A DNA stretch of 64,000 bases from JAYEPK01 sp048569615. GTDB taxonomy: Archaea > Thermoplasmatota > Penumbrarchaeia > Penumbrarchaeales > Penumbrarchaeaceae. Position numbers and translations under genes: made by a program. The notes under the pieces are model-generated. The model did not search any database and was not told the origin of the DNA. It saw only the letters and a list, made by a program, of their open reading frames with translations. Numbering within the stretch: the stretch's first letter is position 1; each line of letters starts with the position of its first letter. Below are positions 27,910-37,427 of the stretch, piece after piece. The stretch lies in NCBI GenBank assembly GCA_048569615.1, contig JBLIRK010000003.1, forward strand, positions 31,211-95,210, written 5' to 3'.

Positions 27910-29016
27910 TCACTTCTTCGTTTTCTTCAACTCCTTTTCTATGTCTTCGGGGAACTTCAACGGGCTCATCTCTATCAGATTGTATTCCTCCCGAACCGGG
28001 GTGAAGTCCCTTGGACCCTCTCCGAGGTCCATGTCCTCATCCTCGAAAACCTCAAGGTCCACGGCCTGCTCGGCAGGTTTGAAAGGTGCTTCATCTTCCC
28101 AGACCTCCTCCTCTTCCTCCTCCTCTTCCAGGACCATCTCCTCACCCGCGGCCTCCTCCTCGACCACAACATAGCGCTCCCTGGGAGCGGTCCTTGTTTC
28201 CAGTACTGCCGGGGCGAGATCGAACTCCAGGGTCTTCTGTGCAAAGGGCTCAACGAAATCGATCGTGCCGTTGGTCGGATCCGCCTCCAGGCCTCCGGGG
28301 GTGAACGGTGTGATGGGAATGTCCCTCAGTATCTGGTCTCCGTTGTTCTCCAGGGTTACGTAGTACTTCGCCTTCCCCTCCCTTGACGAGAGCTTGGTCG
28401 TGAGGACCACGCCCTCCGTGGACAGCACGATTCCGCTGACGCCTATGCTCCAGTCCTTCTTCTTCGGCACAAGGAAGAAGGTGTACTCCTTCCAGTATTC
28501 GGGAGGGATGATCCCGATATACTGCTCCCCTATATCGTTGAAGTCATCGGGAGGTATGGTCGGCTTGATTATTATCTCCCCCAGGGGGTCCTTCGTGGGA
28601 TTATTTATCCGAACAGTATAGCTTATCTTCCCCTCGGTGAACATTATGGTGGATATGATATCAACGGTCTTGTTGAGGAGCGGGAACGGAAGGTAGGTTG
28701 CCCTCTCAAGAGCCGGCCCCATCCTCTCGATGGTGTTCAGGGCCTTCTCGTAATCGCTCTTCATCGCCTTTCCCTTGGCATTCTCGAGTATGCCCATGGC
28801 TTCCCGGACATCGTAGCCCTTCCCCTCCATGTCAACGAGCTTCTCCATGAACTCCTTCATCCTTCCTATGAACTTCCTATGAAGCTTTTGGGTCTTCTCC
28901 AGCATGGAGCCGGCATTCTTGGCTATCCTCCTTGCCTTGAAGAAATTGCCGGTTGCCAGGGCAAGCTCGGCCTTGAGGAGTATGTCCCTTGCATTGTCAG
29001 TGCTCCCTTCGGTCAC
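27910..29016 (-). CDS. Unknown archaellum-operon protein with helical N-terminus, Ig-like middle and acidic tail
   Basis: A 368-residue protein with no signal peptide. GTG 29016 overlaps the upstream stop (GTGA) and has GAGGAGGG in front; the frame is open to 29160. Residues 1-125 are helical (DILLKAELALATGNFFKARR). Residues 125-280 look like two beta-sandwich units (TVRINNPTKDPLGEIIIKP, YVTLENNGDQILRDIPITP). The last 90 residues are strongly acidic (EEMVLEEEEEEEEVWEDE) and end LKFPEDIEKELKKTKK. I do not recognise a family. Its place between the giant membrane protein and archaellin suggests a cytoplasmic partner in archaellum assembly or switching; that is inference. Confidence 0.75.
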   Translation of the reverse strand: MTEGSTDNARDILLKAELALATGNFFKARRIAKNAGSMLEKTQKLHRKFIGRMKEFMEKLVDMEGKGYDVREAMGILENAKGKAMKSDYEKALNTIERMGPALERATYLPFPLLNKTVDIISTIMFTEGKISYTVRINNPTKDPLGEIIIKPTIPPDDFNDIGEQYIGIIPPEYWKEYTFFLVPKKKDWSIGVSGIVLSTEGVVLTTKLSSREGKAKYYVTLENNGDQILRDIPITPFTPGGLEADPTNGTIDFVEPFAQKTLEFDLAPAVLETRTAPRERYVVVEEEAAGEEMVLEEEEEEEEVWEDEAPFKPAEQAVDLEVFEDEDMDLGEGPRDFTPVREEYNLIEMSPLKFPEDIEKELKKTKK

Positions 29017-32000
29017 CGGAATCCCTCCTCGATCTCGATCTTGAGGCGCTCGAGGTCGTCCCAGGTGGCCTCGATCTGTTTCAGGGAGCCCCTCTTCAAC
29101 TGTATCAGAACCAGCTGAAGGGAGACCGCGATGGCCGGCACGGCAACCAGGAGTATCCACACCGGGAAGCCGCCTTCGAAGGAAACGAATGCCTCAAGAA
29201 CGGAGCCGATGCCGCCCTTGACCTCCGATGGCACGACCCAGAAGAGCAGGGGAACAAGGACTATGAGCAGACCCCCAACCGCGGAGATCACCACGGGTTT
29301 GACCATGGAAGAGGTCACCTCGTGGCCTTCGATTATCTCCCTCTTCCTTCTCTTGTTGATCAGATTCAGGATATACGCATCCCCTGACCTTGTGTAGAGA
29401 AATACCATTATCGGGATCAGGAATACAAGGTCTATTATTATCACGATCAGACCGAAGACGTTGGCGGCATTCAGATAGGAATGCTCAATGGGGAAATAGA
29501 AAAGCATGGAGAACAGGCCGGTCAATCCCACGGAGAGCGGGATCATGAACCAGCTGTCCCTCCTGTCCAAGAAGAAGTACCCCACGATCCCGAAGGCAGC
29601 CGCAAAGATAAGGAGCAGACCGAAGATGAGCAACACGTACCAAGCCGGGGAGTAGTTCTTGATCACGAACTTGGTCTTCAGCATGTTGTTGGTCTCGGCA
29701 AGGGACCTGCCGGACCTTGTGTTCTCCACGATGTCGTCATCCGGGTCCACCACCACCTCCAGATCGAGGGACTTCCCCTTCTCGTACCATTTCAGCGATG
29801 GAAGGTCGAACTCCACCATGAACTTGATCTCCTCGGGATTCCCGCCGAGGTTCTGCGGAGCCGCGGGGCCTGCGTTGTACCTGCCTATCTCCTTTCCGTC
29901 CACCTTGACCAGTATGGGGATCAGTTCCTGCCCCCTGGTCCCGGCGGAATAGATCGTTATGTACGCTCTTCCGGTCCGGCCCTCGTAGAGGTTCTCGTAT
30001 CTTGTTGCGTCGGTGTCTATCCACACATCGAAATAGACGGCTGTGGCAACCATCTTCTGCGACTCGACCTTGTTCTCCCCGCCGTTGATGATAATGTTGA
30101 TGTTGGCGGAGATGCTGTTTGTGATCAGATCGGGCGGGGCCATTATGGGTATGTATATCTCCCTTATCTCGTATGCATCGTAAAGGGAGAGGACACGGGT
30201 GGGTTCGGGAAGGTACCAGCCTTCCCCGCTTGCGGTCTGGGTGTCTATGGAGGCATTGATGTCGTAGACCTTGGACAGCGGGAAACCCGATATGGGGGTC
30301 TCACCCGGATCGGGCATATTGCATACCTTCAGACCGATGCTTCCCTCAGTACCAAGATCGATCCTCAGTGAATGGTCGATCAGCTTGGTCATCACTATCC
30401 TGGCCGATACGTTCATCGTCCTGTAGGTAACATCGTTGCCGGCGGTTGCTTCCACCCGGATGTTGACGCGCTCCCCGAACAGGGGGAGGTCCGAAGCTCT
30501 GGGCTCGATGGTGAGGTTCACCACCTTGAACTCGAAGGGGCTCAGACGGTGGGGTCCGATATCGACATAGGCCCAGGAGAAATGCCTCGAAGAACCCGTC
30601 GGGGATGAATGAAGCGTGGTAATGTCATCTTCCCCGTTACCCCGATTCTGGACAACGAGCATGAACTGGACCTGCTCTCCCACAAGCACGTCCTTGGATG
30701 TGGAGGTTTCGAGGGCATGGAGCTTGAGGTCCGCCTTGTACTGCTGGAGAACACCCACGGTGAGCTCCATGGAGCTCGTCTTCTCCTCGTCCTTCTTGGG
30801 ACGGGCGGTGAGCATGTTCCCTATCTTGGTCTGGGAGAGGATGCCGAGTATCTCCAGGTCCTGGTACGTATCGGCCTGCAGAAGTGACGGGAGGGATATG
30901 TTGACGAAGAACCGTTTTGTCTCGTCCTTGGCAATATCCACCTCCGTTGTTGCACCCACCCTGTCCCCGAAATCCACGATCCCCACCCAGCTGTCGGAAC
31001 CCATTTCAATATCCAATCTGAACGTATCGTTCCCGTTGCCGGTATTGGTTACCTGGGCCTCGAACGTGGCGATCTCTCCGGGGTATCTCCAGATCAAGGG
31101 GCTCTCGCTCAGAAGCTCCAGAACCACTCCTCCGACGTACTTCACGGTCGTGTTGACCCAGACGTCATCGTAGGTCGTAGGGCTCATCCTCGACTGGGCC
31201 CTTATCCTTATGTCCAGCACGTCGTTCGCAGAGGAGTCGGATGACGGAGTGACGAAAAGCTTTACTGTCCTCATATCAAGGGGATCGAGCTCGATGTCGT
31301 TCTCCTCGAAGCTGATATCCCATCCCTTGAGGTCGGGGATTATTGGTATGAAGGAAACCGTATCCACACCGTTTCCTGTGTTTGTAACGTTGAGATTGTA
31401 CTCTATGGTCTCGTCCGGTTCTGCCTCTCCGGAGCTCTCCTCGGGCTCGAGATCGATACCGAAACCCTGGATGACGTAGATCTGGAAGGAAGCCCTCCTC
31501 TCCACCGGGGCATCGCTGAACCTCTCGTCCAGGGAAAGTGCCGAGGTCAGCCTCACCGTGATGTTGGCGCTCTCCCCTATGGGGGCCCCGTTGGGGACCC
31601 TCACAAGTATCCAAACAAGGTCGGAATAATCGCTGACCTCCGGGAAATATTTGAAGGGTAGGATATCTTCGGTGTACTTGTTGTAGCCGATGTTCCACTG
31701 CTCCGGCGTGGTAGATGCCGGCTCAACGGGCCAGACCGCCGCGTCAACCTGGTAGAAATCCTCGGTATTTCCGGTGTTCGTCACATTGAAAGGTAGACTG
31801 ATGATATCGCCGGGAGCGCCTTCCATCCAATCCGCCCTTCCGTTGCTGTTGGAATCCAATGGAACGGAACCGTTGGCAAATTCCGGGTAGTATTCGGTCT
31901 TGGGTGGGTAGAGCTCGAAATCTATGAAGGCCTCCACGAATACCTTCAGCGTCTCCCTTGCCGGGAGTGCGAGCCCCTCGACGCCGTCGCCGAGCAGGGG

Positions 32001-33545
32001 CACAACCTCCAGAACGGATAAGGCGGTTCCCCTCATCGGGAACCTTGGAGCGGTAATGATCACAGAACTGGCGTTGCTTCTCTCTCCGGGTTCCAGATGG
32101 AGCGTTGTCGGAGCCACGCTGCCCTTCCACCTCTCGGATTGGGTCTCGTTGGGTCCGAGCGGATCCCACTCCGGTGTGAAGAGGACGCCGTAGGGACCCT
32201 GGGGAAGTGAGAGATTGATATCCATCTCCAGGCCGGGGGAGCCTCTCATGTTGTTGACGGAGCGAATTGATACGGAGAAATTGAAGGCCTGTATCTCGAA
32301 GGGAGATGATTCCGGGTCCCAGACATAGGTGAAATTGCTGGGGGACACCTTCATATCCACAGTATGGACGAGGCCGACCACGATGTTCGCTTCGGCGGAG
32401 CCTGTAGCATCTGTCTCATCGCTGGTCGCCCTGAGCACCAGTGCACCCTCATCGTTTTGGAAGGTCCTGTCCTCGGCCATTGTATCGAAATCCAGCTCCG
32501 GGATCCTGATCCGAGCCTTCACGGGCCTGCTGTGTCCGCCGTCCACTGTGATATATCTATTGCCCACCATCTCGGCGATCCAGTTCCTCGGGCGGGCGGA
32601 AGTTTCGAGTATGAATGTATCCTGGTCCGTCCCGGTATTTATCACCAGGAAATCGACATAAACCCAATCCCCTCCTGGGAAGGCCGTTAGCGGCTCCTGT
32701 GATGTCACTATGACATCCACTCCCGTCTCTCTCTGGAGAGTAGTATTGGCATATCTCTTCCCGAATACCGAAGGATCGTTGATGGAAGTTGCCTTGAACT
32801 CCAGAACGTCACGATGAACGCCAGGTACGGCATCGTCCGGAACCGTTACGACAGCCTCAATTGGCATTGAAGTTGCGCCCGGGGACAGCTGGACGGTGGA
32901 TGTCGGCCATCCTGGCTCAGCCCATCCTGAATCGATATCGATGGTGAACGTGTCAGGCATTATTCCATCGTTCCGGACCTGGAACCTGTATTGTTTCTTT
33001 CCCGGATCGGATGTGCTCTCGCCAGGTTTGAGGACCTGGAAATAATCATCGAGTGGAAAAATGGTCAAGCCAACCGCATCTCCCAAAATGGCCCTGATGG
33101 TGATGTTCATGGAATTGTTCCCTGGGTGGTCATCCTGTGCATCCACCGAGACGTTGATGGCATAGAAGCCCTCCTCCATGGGCATGAAAGCGGAGAAGGT
33201 TACCGGTGTCTGGTTTCCGGTCCAGGAAAGCGATGTTCCCAGGCTTTTTGTCTCGGTGAAGACGACCGACATGCTGGTTTCGTTCTGGGGATAAAGGACC
33301 GTCAGGGTAACATTTACCTCATCGTCGTAATCGAGGGTGCCGTTGTTCGATACGAGGGCGGTCACCACCTGGGATGTTAGCTGTATGATGTCGCCGTCGT
33401 CATGGGATGTGATATCCGATACTACGATATCTAGGCCCGGAGCCCTTGTGGGCCCTCCCCCGCCGGCACCAATTATAGGCAGGAATAACGCGGTCACGAG
33501 CAGGATAAATGCCCGGGTCGAAAAAGGTGTCCCCTTCCCAGTCAT
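29013..33545 (-). CDS. Giant Ig-repeat surface protein with five C-terminal membrane helices, head of archaellum operon
   Basis: A 1510-residue protein. ATG 33545 has GAGGAT upstream and starts a signal peptide (AFILLVTALFLPIIGAGGG). About 1250 residues are tandem beta-sandwich domains of CARDB and NEW3 type, with repeating cores such as NVTNTGNTEDFYQ, LNVTNTGNGVDTVSF and AQVTNTGNGNDTFRL. The end has five helices (for example WYVLLIFGLLLIFAAAFGI and GLIVIIIDLVFLIPIMVFL) and a short charged cytoplasmic tail (WDDLERLKIEIEEG). It overlaps the next gene by four bases and so belongs to the archaellum operon. It may be an envelope anchor for the filament, but no known archaellum component looks like this. 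Confidence 0.82.
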   Translation of the reverse strand: MTGKGTPFSTRAFILLVTALFLPIIGAGGGGPTRAPGLDIVVSDITSHDDGDIIQLTSQVVTALVSNNGTLDYDDEVNVTLTVLYPQNETSMSVVFTETKSLGTSLSWTGNQTPVTFSAFMPMEEGFYAINVSVDAQDDHPGNNSMNITIRAILGDAVGLTIFPLDDYFQVLKPGESTSDPGKKQYRFQVRNDGIMPDTFTIDIDSGWAEPGWPTSTVQLSPGATSMPIEAVVTVPDDAVPGVHRDVLEFKATSINDPSVFGKRYANTTLQRETGVDVIVTSQEPLTAFPGGDWVYVDFLVINTGTDQDTFILETSARPRNWIAEMVGNRYITVDGGHSRPVKARIRIPELDFDTMAEDRTFQNDEGALVLRATSDETDATGSAEANIVVGLVHTVDMKVSPSNFTYVWDPESSPFEIQAFNFSVSIRSVNNMRGSPGLEMDINLSLPQGPYGVLFTPEWDPLGPNETQSERWKGSVAPTTLHLEPGERSNASSVIITAPRFPMRGTALSVLEVVPLLGDGVEGLALPARETLKVFVEAFIDFELYPPKTEYYPEFANGSVPLDSNSNGRADWMEGAPGDIISLPFNVTNTGNTEDFYQVDAAVWPVEPASTTPEQWNIGYNKYTEDILPFKYFPEVSDYSDLVWILVRVPNGAPIGESANITVRLTSALSLDERFSDAPVERRASFQIYVIQGFGIDLEPEESSGEAEPDETIEYNLNVTNTGNGVDTVSFIPIIPDLKGWDISFEENDIELDPLDMRTVKLFVTPSSDSSANDVLDIRIRAQSRMSPTTYDDVWVNTTVKYVGGVVLELLSESPLIWRYPGEIATFEAQVTNTGNGNDTFRLDIEMGSDSWVGIVDFGDRVGATTEVDIAKDETKRFFVNISLPSLLQADTYQDLEILGILSQTKIGNMLTARPKKDEEKTSSMELTVGVLQQYKADLKLHALETSTSKDVLVGEQVQFMLVVQNRGNGEDDITTLHSSPTGSSRHFSWAYVDIGPHRLSPFEFKVVNLTIEPRASDLPLFGERVNIRVEATAGNDVTYRTMNVSARIVMTKLIDHSLRIDLGTEGSIGLKVCNMPDPGETPISGFPLSKVYDINASIDTQTASGEGWYLPEPTRVLSLYDAYEIREIYIPIMAPPDLITNSISANINIIINGGENKVESQKMVATAVYFDVWIDTDATRYENLYEGRTGRAYITIYSAGTRGQELIPILVKVDGKEIGRYNAGPAAPQNLGGNPEEIKFMVEFDLPSLKWYEKGKSLDLEVVVDPDDDIVENTRSGRSLAETNNMLKTKFVIKNYSPAWYVLLIFGLLLIFAAAFGIVGYFFLDRRDSWFMIPLSVGLTGLFSMLFYFPIEHSYLNAANVFGLIVIIIDLVFLIPIMVFLYTRSGDAYILNLINKRRKREIIEGHEVTSSMVKPVVISAVGGLLIVLVPLLFWVVPSEVKGGIGSVLEAFVSFEGGFPVWILLVAVPAIAVSLQLVLIQLKRGSLKQIEATWDDLERLKIEIEEGFR

Positions 33546-33589
33546 CGTGGATCCTCGGTAAATGTTGGGACTATCAACCAATGGTGGGG

Positions 33590-33600
33590 TTTTAAAATTT
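33590..33600 (-). promoter_or_regulatory. TATA box of the archaellum operon
   Basis: On the minus strand AAATTTTAAAA lies about 50 bases before ATG 33545. No other good promoter is seen in the short gaps between the nine genes down to flaJ, so it may drive all of them. Confidence 0.55.
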
Positions 33601-33706
33601 TCCCACACATACATAGTAAACAGGCCATCCTTAATGATTGTATTTCAGCTTTCTAGGCCGCGCTCACCAGCAGGATTAATATGCTTCCAATTCTTCCAAG
33701 CCCGAG

Positions 33707-34297
33707 ATGAAGGTCTCTATCTGCGGGACACCGGGTGTTGGAAAATCAACGGTCTGCTCCCACCTCTCCGAAAGAGGTATTCGGGTGGTCCGTGTAGCGG
33801 ATGTTCTCGAGGAATACCTCGGAGGCTCCGTTGAAGAAATGGACGAAGAGATACTCGTTGACCTGGATGAGGCCCGGGAAGCGCTCTCAAATATCACTGA
33901 TGAGGGGAAAGGGGGGGTGGTCATAGACGGTCATCTCTCATATCTTGCCGACTGGGACCTCTGCATAGTCCTCAGAGCACATCCGGCGCTGGTCGAGGAT
34001 AGGCTTCAGGAGAGGGGCTACTCCCAGGCAAAGATAAGGGAGAATGTGGAGGCGGAGGCTGTTTCGGCCGTCCTGATCGAAGCCGTGATGGAGCAGGAGG
34101 AGAGGGGCCATAGGGACCGGATACCCGGGGACGGGCCAATACTTATGGAGCTGGACCTTACGGACCTATCCGGGGAGCAGGCCTGCAACGATGTCCTCAA
34201 CATTATCGAAAGCTTCCGCGGAAAAAGGTTAAACGAGTTGGAAGCTTATAGGCCCGGCAAAGTGGATTGGCTGGAGGTGATGGAGCAGTGGTATTAG
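33707..34297 (+). CDS. AK6/Fap7-type adenylate kinase-like NTPase
   Basis: A 196-residue P-loop protein of the AK6 (hCINAP/Fap7) family, which in eukaryotes and archaea acts in small-subunit ribosome maturation and has adenylate kinase activity. P-loop is GTPGVGKST (7-15); VVIDGHLSYL and CIVLRAHPALVEDRL are the NMP-binding and core strands, and RGYSQAKIRENVEAE the lid region. GATTAATATG about 30 bases before ATG 33707 suggests a leaderless message. It overlaps the lipid synthase gene by ten bases. Confidence 0.92.
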   Translation: MKVSICGTPGVGKSTVCSHLSERGIRVVRVADVLEEYLGGSVEEMDEEILVDLDEAREALSNITDEGKGGVVIDGHLSYLADWDLCIVLRAHPALVEDRLQERGYSQAKIRENVEAEAVSAVLIEAVMEQEERGHRDRIPGDGPILMELDLTDLSGEQACNDVLNIIESFRGKRLNELEAYRPGKVDWLEVMEQWY

Positions 34298-35025
34298 AAG
34301 ATCACAGGAAAGCACTGGACCTTCTGTTCGATCCGATAACGCGGCTGTTCGCTTCGGTAAATCCCAACGTCATATCGTTCTTCTCCCTGGTATTCGCAGT
34401 CGGGGCCGGCGTCATGTTCGCCCTGTCCGACAGATGGGTCGACGAGATCGGCGGGGGAAGATACCCGTGGCTGATACTGATCGCGCTGGGAATGATAATC
34501 CTGAACTCCATAGCCGACACCCTCGACGGCAGGATCGCCAGACATACGGGAAGGACCTCCAAGGTGGGGGATTTCCTGGACCATACCTTCGACAGGCTCT
34601 CGGACATGGCCATACTGATCGGCATAGCGCTTTCCATATACTGCAATACGATATTCGGCCTGATAGCCCTAAGCTTCGTTCTGCTCGCCTCCTACATGGG
34701 AACCCAGTCACAGGCAGTGGGAGGGGGGAGGAATTACAGAGGGATCATGGGAAGGGCGGACAGGATGGTGATGCTCATGTTCATCACCGCTTTTCAGTTC
34801 GTGGTGGAGGCCGGATGGGCACAGAAGGGGATAACGGAGCCGATATTCGGTTTCGAGATCATTCCGATGGAGGTCGCCATGGGATTGATGTTGGTCGGAG
34901 GGGGGGTAACTGTTCTGATGAGGGGGTACGACACCTACAAATATCTAGCTGCAGAGGAGGTTAGGGAGAGGGAAGAGGAGATGAGAAGAGGAAGGCCGGG
35001 AAGGGGAAAACGGGCACGTCCCTGA
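34288..35025 (+). CDS. CDP-alcohol phosphatidyltransferase family lipid synthase
   Basis: A 245-residue membrane enzyme that joins a CDP-archaeol-type lipid to an alcohol such as inositol phosphate or glycerol phosphate. The catalytic signature D-G-x2-A-R-x8-G-x3-D-x3-D is complete in DTLDGRIARHTGRTSKVGDF followed by LDHTFD. About six helices are visible. GTG 34288 has GGAGGTGAT at good distance inside the AK6 gene. It most resembles archaetidylinositol-phosphate synthases, but the head group cannot be fixed from sequence alone. The basic tail ends RRGRPGRGKRARP. Confidence 0.88.
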   Translation: MVLEDHRKALDLLFDPITRLFASVNPNVISFFSLVFAVGAGVMFALSDRWVDEIGGGRYPWLILIALGMIILNSIADTLDGRIARHTGRTSKVGDFLDHTFDRLSDMAILIGIALSIYCNTIFGLIALSFVLLASYMGTQSQAVGGGRNYRGIMGRADRMVMLMFITAFQFVVEAGWAQKGITEPIFGFEIIPMEVAMGLMLVGGGVTVLMRGYDTYKYLAAEEVREREEEMRRGRPGRGKRARP

Positions 35026-35238
35026 TGACTGACCTACCCCCTGGGGTTTTTCCAAACAGAGCGCCAAAACCGCGAAAAGATTATATAATTCCGAATCCAC
35101 TTATAAAGTCCCGACCGAAAGTTGGGCTTCGATGGATCAAAATCCCTCTTTTTGGTCGTTGATCGCCCGGAAAGGGTTAGAAAAAGCAGAGTGCATCCCA
35201 TCCCCTCTGATTTGTTCTTTCTCTAGCCCTTTCACATC

Positions 35239-35247
35239 TTTTTATAG
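35239..35247 (+). promoter_or_regulatory. TATA box, probably leaderless start at 35272
   Basis: TTTTTATAG lies about 27 bases before ATG 35272, so transcription should begin at or near the start codon. The 246-base gap (35026-35271) also contains a weak GC hairpin with T5 at 35035-35050 that may end the previous message. Confidence 0.5.
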
Positions 35248-35271
35248 ACTTTTAGCGCAATCACTGCCCGT

Positions 35272-35877
35272 ATGGTTCAGGACGTGGAGGGTCCGAGGAG
35301 CGAGGTATGGATCAGGAGGAAGCTTCTCCATGCCCTGATAGGTGCGGTCTTTCTTCTGTCAGTGCTGACCTGGGACGGCCTCAGATGGGGCTTCCTGGCG
35401 ATCCTCGTCCTCGGATACGGTCTAAGCCTCGTCCAGGCCCGAAGGCGGTTGCCCGTGATCAGCTGGTTCCTCGACCGCTACGACAAATCCTCGGACCATC
35501 TTCCCGGTCAGGGGCCGCTGACCTTCTTTCTAGGGGCTCTGTACGCCTGGTTCATCTTCGGAGGGAACGCGGCCTTTGCGGGTATAATCGTGCTCACATT
35601 CGGGGACCCGTGGGCCTACATACTCGGCAAATCCATCGGCGGACCGGCGCTCCCCTGGAACCCGGGCAAGACAGTTGTGGGGAGCCTCTCCCTATTCATC
35701 TCATCCTTCGCCGTTATCACATTGATCTGGGGCCCGGTCCCCGGATTGATGATCTCACTTGTCGGTGCCGTGGTGGAATCCATGCCCTTCCCTAACTTCG
35801 TGATGCTTGACGATAACGTGACGATACCTTTCTTTTCGGCCCTGACAGGCTGGATGATGGTGCAGGCCGGATTCTAG
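35272..35877 (+). CDS. CTP-dependent lipid kinase-like membrane protein (SEC59/DGK1/VTE5 family)
   Basis: A 201-residue protein with five or six helices. The core LTFGDPWAYILGKSIGG with NPGKTVVGSLSLF matches the CTP-binding signature of dolichol kinase, yeast diacylglycerol kinase and phytol kinase. In archaea such enzymes could phosphorylate polyprenols or geranylgeraniol, or be distant CDP-archaeol-type transferases. It lies near another lipid-head-group enzyme. Its stop is three bases from the convergent aspartase stop. Confidence 0.8.
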   Translation: MVQDVEGPRSEVWIRRKLLHALIGAVFLLSVLTWDGLRWGFLAILVLGYGLSLVQARRRLPVISWFLDRYDKSSDHLPGQGPLTFFLGALYAWFIFGGNAAFAGIIVLTFGDPWAYILGKSIGGPALPWNPGKTVVGSLSLFISSFAVITLIWGPVPGLMISLVGAVVESMPFPNFVMLDDNVTIPFFSALTGWMMVQAGF

Positions 35878-35880
35878 GAA

Positions 35881-37278
35881 CTAGATCCTGCCGTCCCTCC
35901 TGACAATGGATTCCTCGGCGAAGAGTTCGTCAGCCTCCTGCGCCGTCATCAGGTTTCTTCTGAGAACTATGTCCTTTACGGGAACGCCGGTGAGCATGGA
36001 TTCCTTCGCCACTTCCGCCGCCTTTAGGTATCCCAGCCTCCTGTTGAGCAGGGTGGCGAGTGCGGGATTGCTCATTGCCCTCTTTGTCAATGCCTCCTTG
36101 TTCACCTTTATCCCGGCGACGCACTTCCCGTTGAAGACCGGAATGAAGTTCACTAGATACTCGGCGGACCTCAGTATCAGGTTCCCCATTATCGGCATCA
36201 TGACGTTCAATTCCAACTGGCCCGCCCCGGCCGCCTGTGTTATGGCAACGTCGTTGCCTATCACCACGAAGCAGATCTGGTTCAGGCATTCGGGGAGCAC
36301 GGGATTGACCTTACCCGGCATTATCGAGGAGCCCGGCTGGACAGGGGGCAGTTCGATCTCGGAGAAACCGCTTGTGGGGCCCGAGGACATGAGCCTAAGG
36401 TCGTTGGCTATCCTTCCCAGCTCCACCGCCAGCTCCTTGTAGGAGGAGGAAACCGAAACTATCCTGGTGGTGGACTGCATGGCCTCGTACGAGAAGGGAT
36501 TCGGAACGAGAGGGAGCCCCGTTATCCTTGAAAGATGCCCTATGACCTTCTCTCTGTACTCTGGGTGTGTGTTGACACCCGTCCCGGTGGCGGTTCCGCC
36601 CAGCGGGAGCTCAAGGAGCCTCATGCTCCTCTTCTCCATGCTCAGAACGACCCTGTCAAGGGCCGCGCCGTAGGCGGTGAAGACACCGCCCAGGGATACA
36701 GGCATTGCATCCTGGAGGTGGGTCCTGCCGACCTTCAGCACATCCCGGAACTCGTCTCCCTTGGAATAGAAAGCCGAGCTCAGGTCCCTAATGACACCAA
36801 CGAGCTGGTTGGTCATCCTGTAAACGGAGATCTGCATGGCCGTTGGAAAAGTATCGTTCGTGGATTGGGCCATGTTGACGTGATCGTTGGGTGAGACAAC
36901 ATCATAGGAGCCCCTTGTCTTTCCCATAAGCTCCAGGGCCCTGTTGGCTATCACCTCGTTCATGTTCATGTTGGTCGAGGTGCCGGCCCCTGCCTGGAAC
37001 CGGTCCACGGGAAAATGGCCCCTCAAACCTCCCTCCCTGACCTCCTTGGCAGCCTCGACAATGTAATCGCCTATGGAAGGATCCAGCCATCCTACCTCCA
37101 TGTTCGCCAGTGCGGCCGATTCCTTAATGGAGGCGTAGGCATCGAGCAGGTAGGTATGGTTCGGCAGGCCCGATACGGGAAAGTTGGATACGGCCCTCAG
37201 GGTCTGGATGCCGTAATATGCATCTTCGGGAACATCCATCTCTCCGAGAGGATCGCTTTCCCTTCTTTTCCCCTTCAA
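35881..37278 (-). CDS. aspA: Aspartate ammonia-lyase
   Basis: A 465-residue member of the fumarase/aspartase superfamily. It shows VSPNDHVNMAQSTNDTFPTA, GTATGTGVNTHPEY and the signature GSSIMPGKVNPVLPE. The VLPE ending of the last motif is like aspartases (VIPE) rather than class II fumarase (TQCE), so deamination of aspartate to fumarate is the better call. TTG 37278 has GGAGGGGTGA in front and gives normal length; the frame is open to TTG 37326. It would feed fumarate and ammonia to central metabolism during amino-acid fermentation. Confidence 0.88.
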   Translation of the reverse strand: MKGKRRESDPLGEMDVPEDAYYGIQTLRAVSNFPVSGLPNHTYLLDAYASIKESAALANMEVGWLDPSIGDYIVEAAKEVREGGLRGHFPVDRFQAGAGTSTNMNMNEVIANRALELMGKTRGSYDVVSPNDHVNMAQSTNDTFPTAMQISVYRMTNQLVGVIRDLSSAFYSKGDEFRDVLKVGRTHLQDAMPVSLGGVFTAYGAALDRVVLSMEKRSMRLLELPLGGTATGTGVNTHPEYREKVIGHLSRITGLPLVPNPFSYEAMQSTTRIVSVSSSYKELAVELGRIANDLRLMSSGPTSGFSEIELPPVQPGSSIMPGKVNPVLPECLNQICFVVIGNDVAITQAAGAGQLELNVMMPIMGNLILRSAEYLVNFIPVFNGKCVAGIKVNKEALTKRAMSNPALATLLNRRLGYLKAAEVAKESMLTGVPVKDIVLRRNLMTAQEADELFAEESIVRRDGRI

Positions 37279-37427
37279 AGGCTCACCCCTCCGTAATCCG
37301 GCAGCAGGTTCTTTACCCTTTTCCAAAGATAGGGTCCTCTTTCCATAAACATTATTATATGAGGCAATAATGACTACCCCGTCCAGCTGGAGCTTTAGTG
37401 CCCGGCAACGATCTGACAGGTGAGTTC

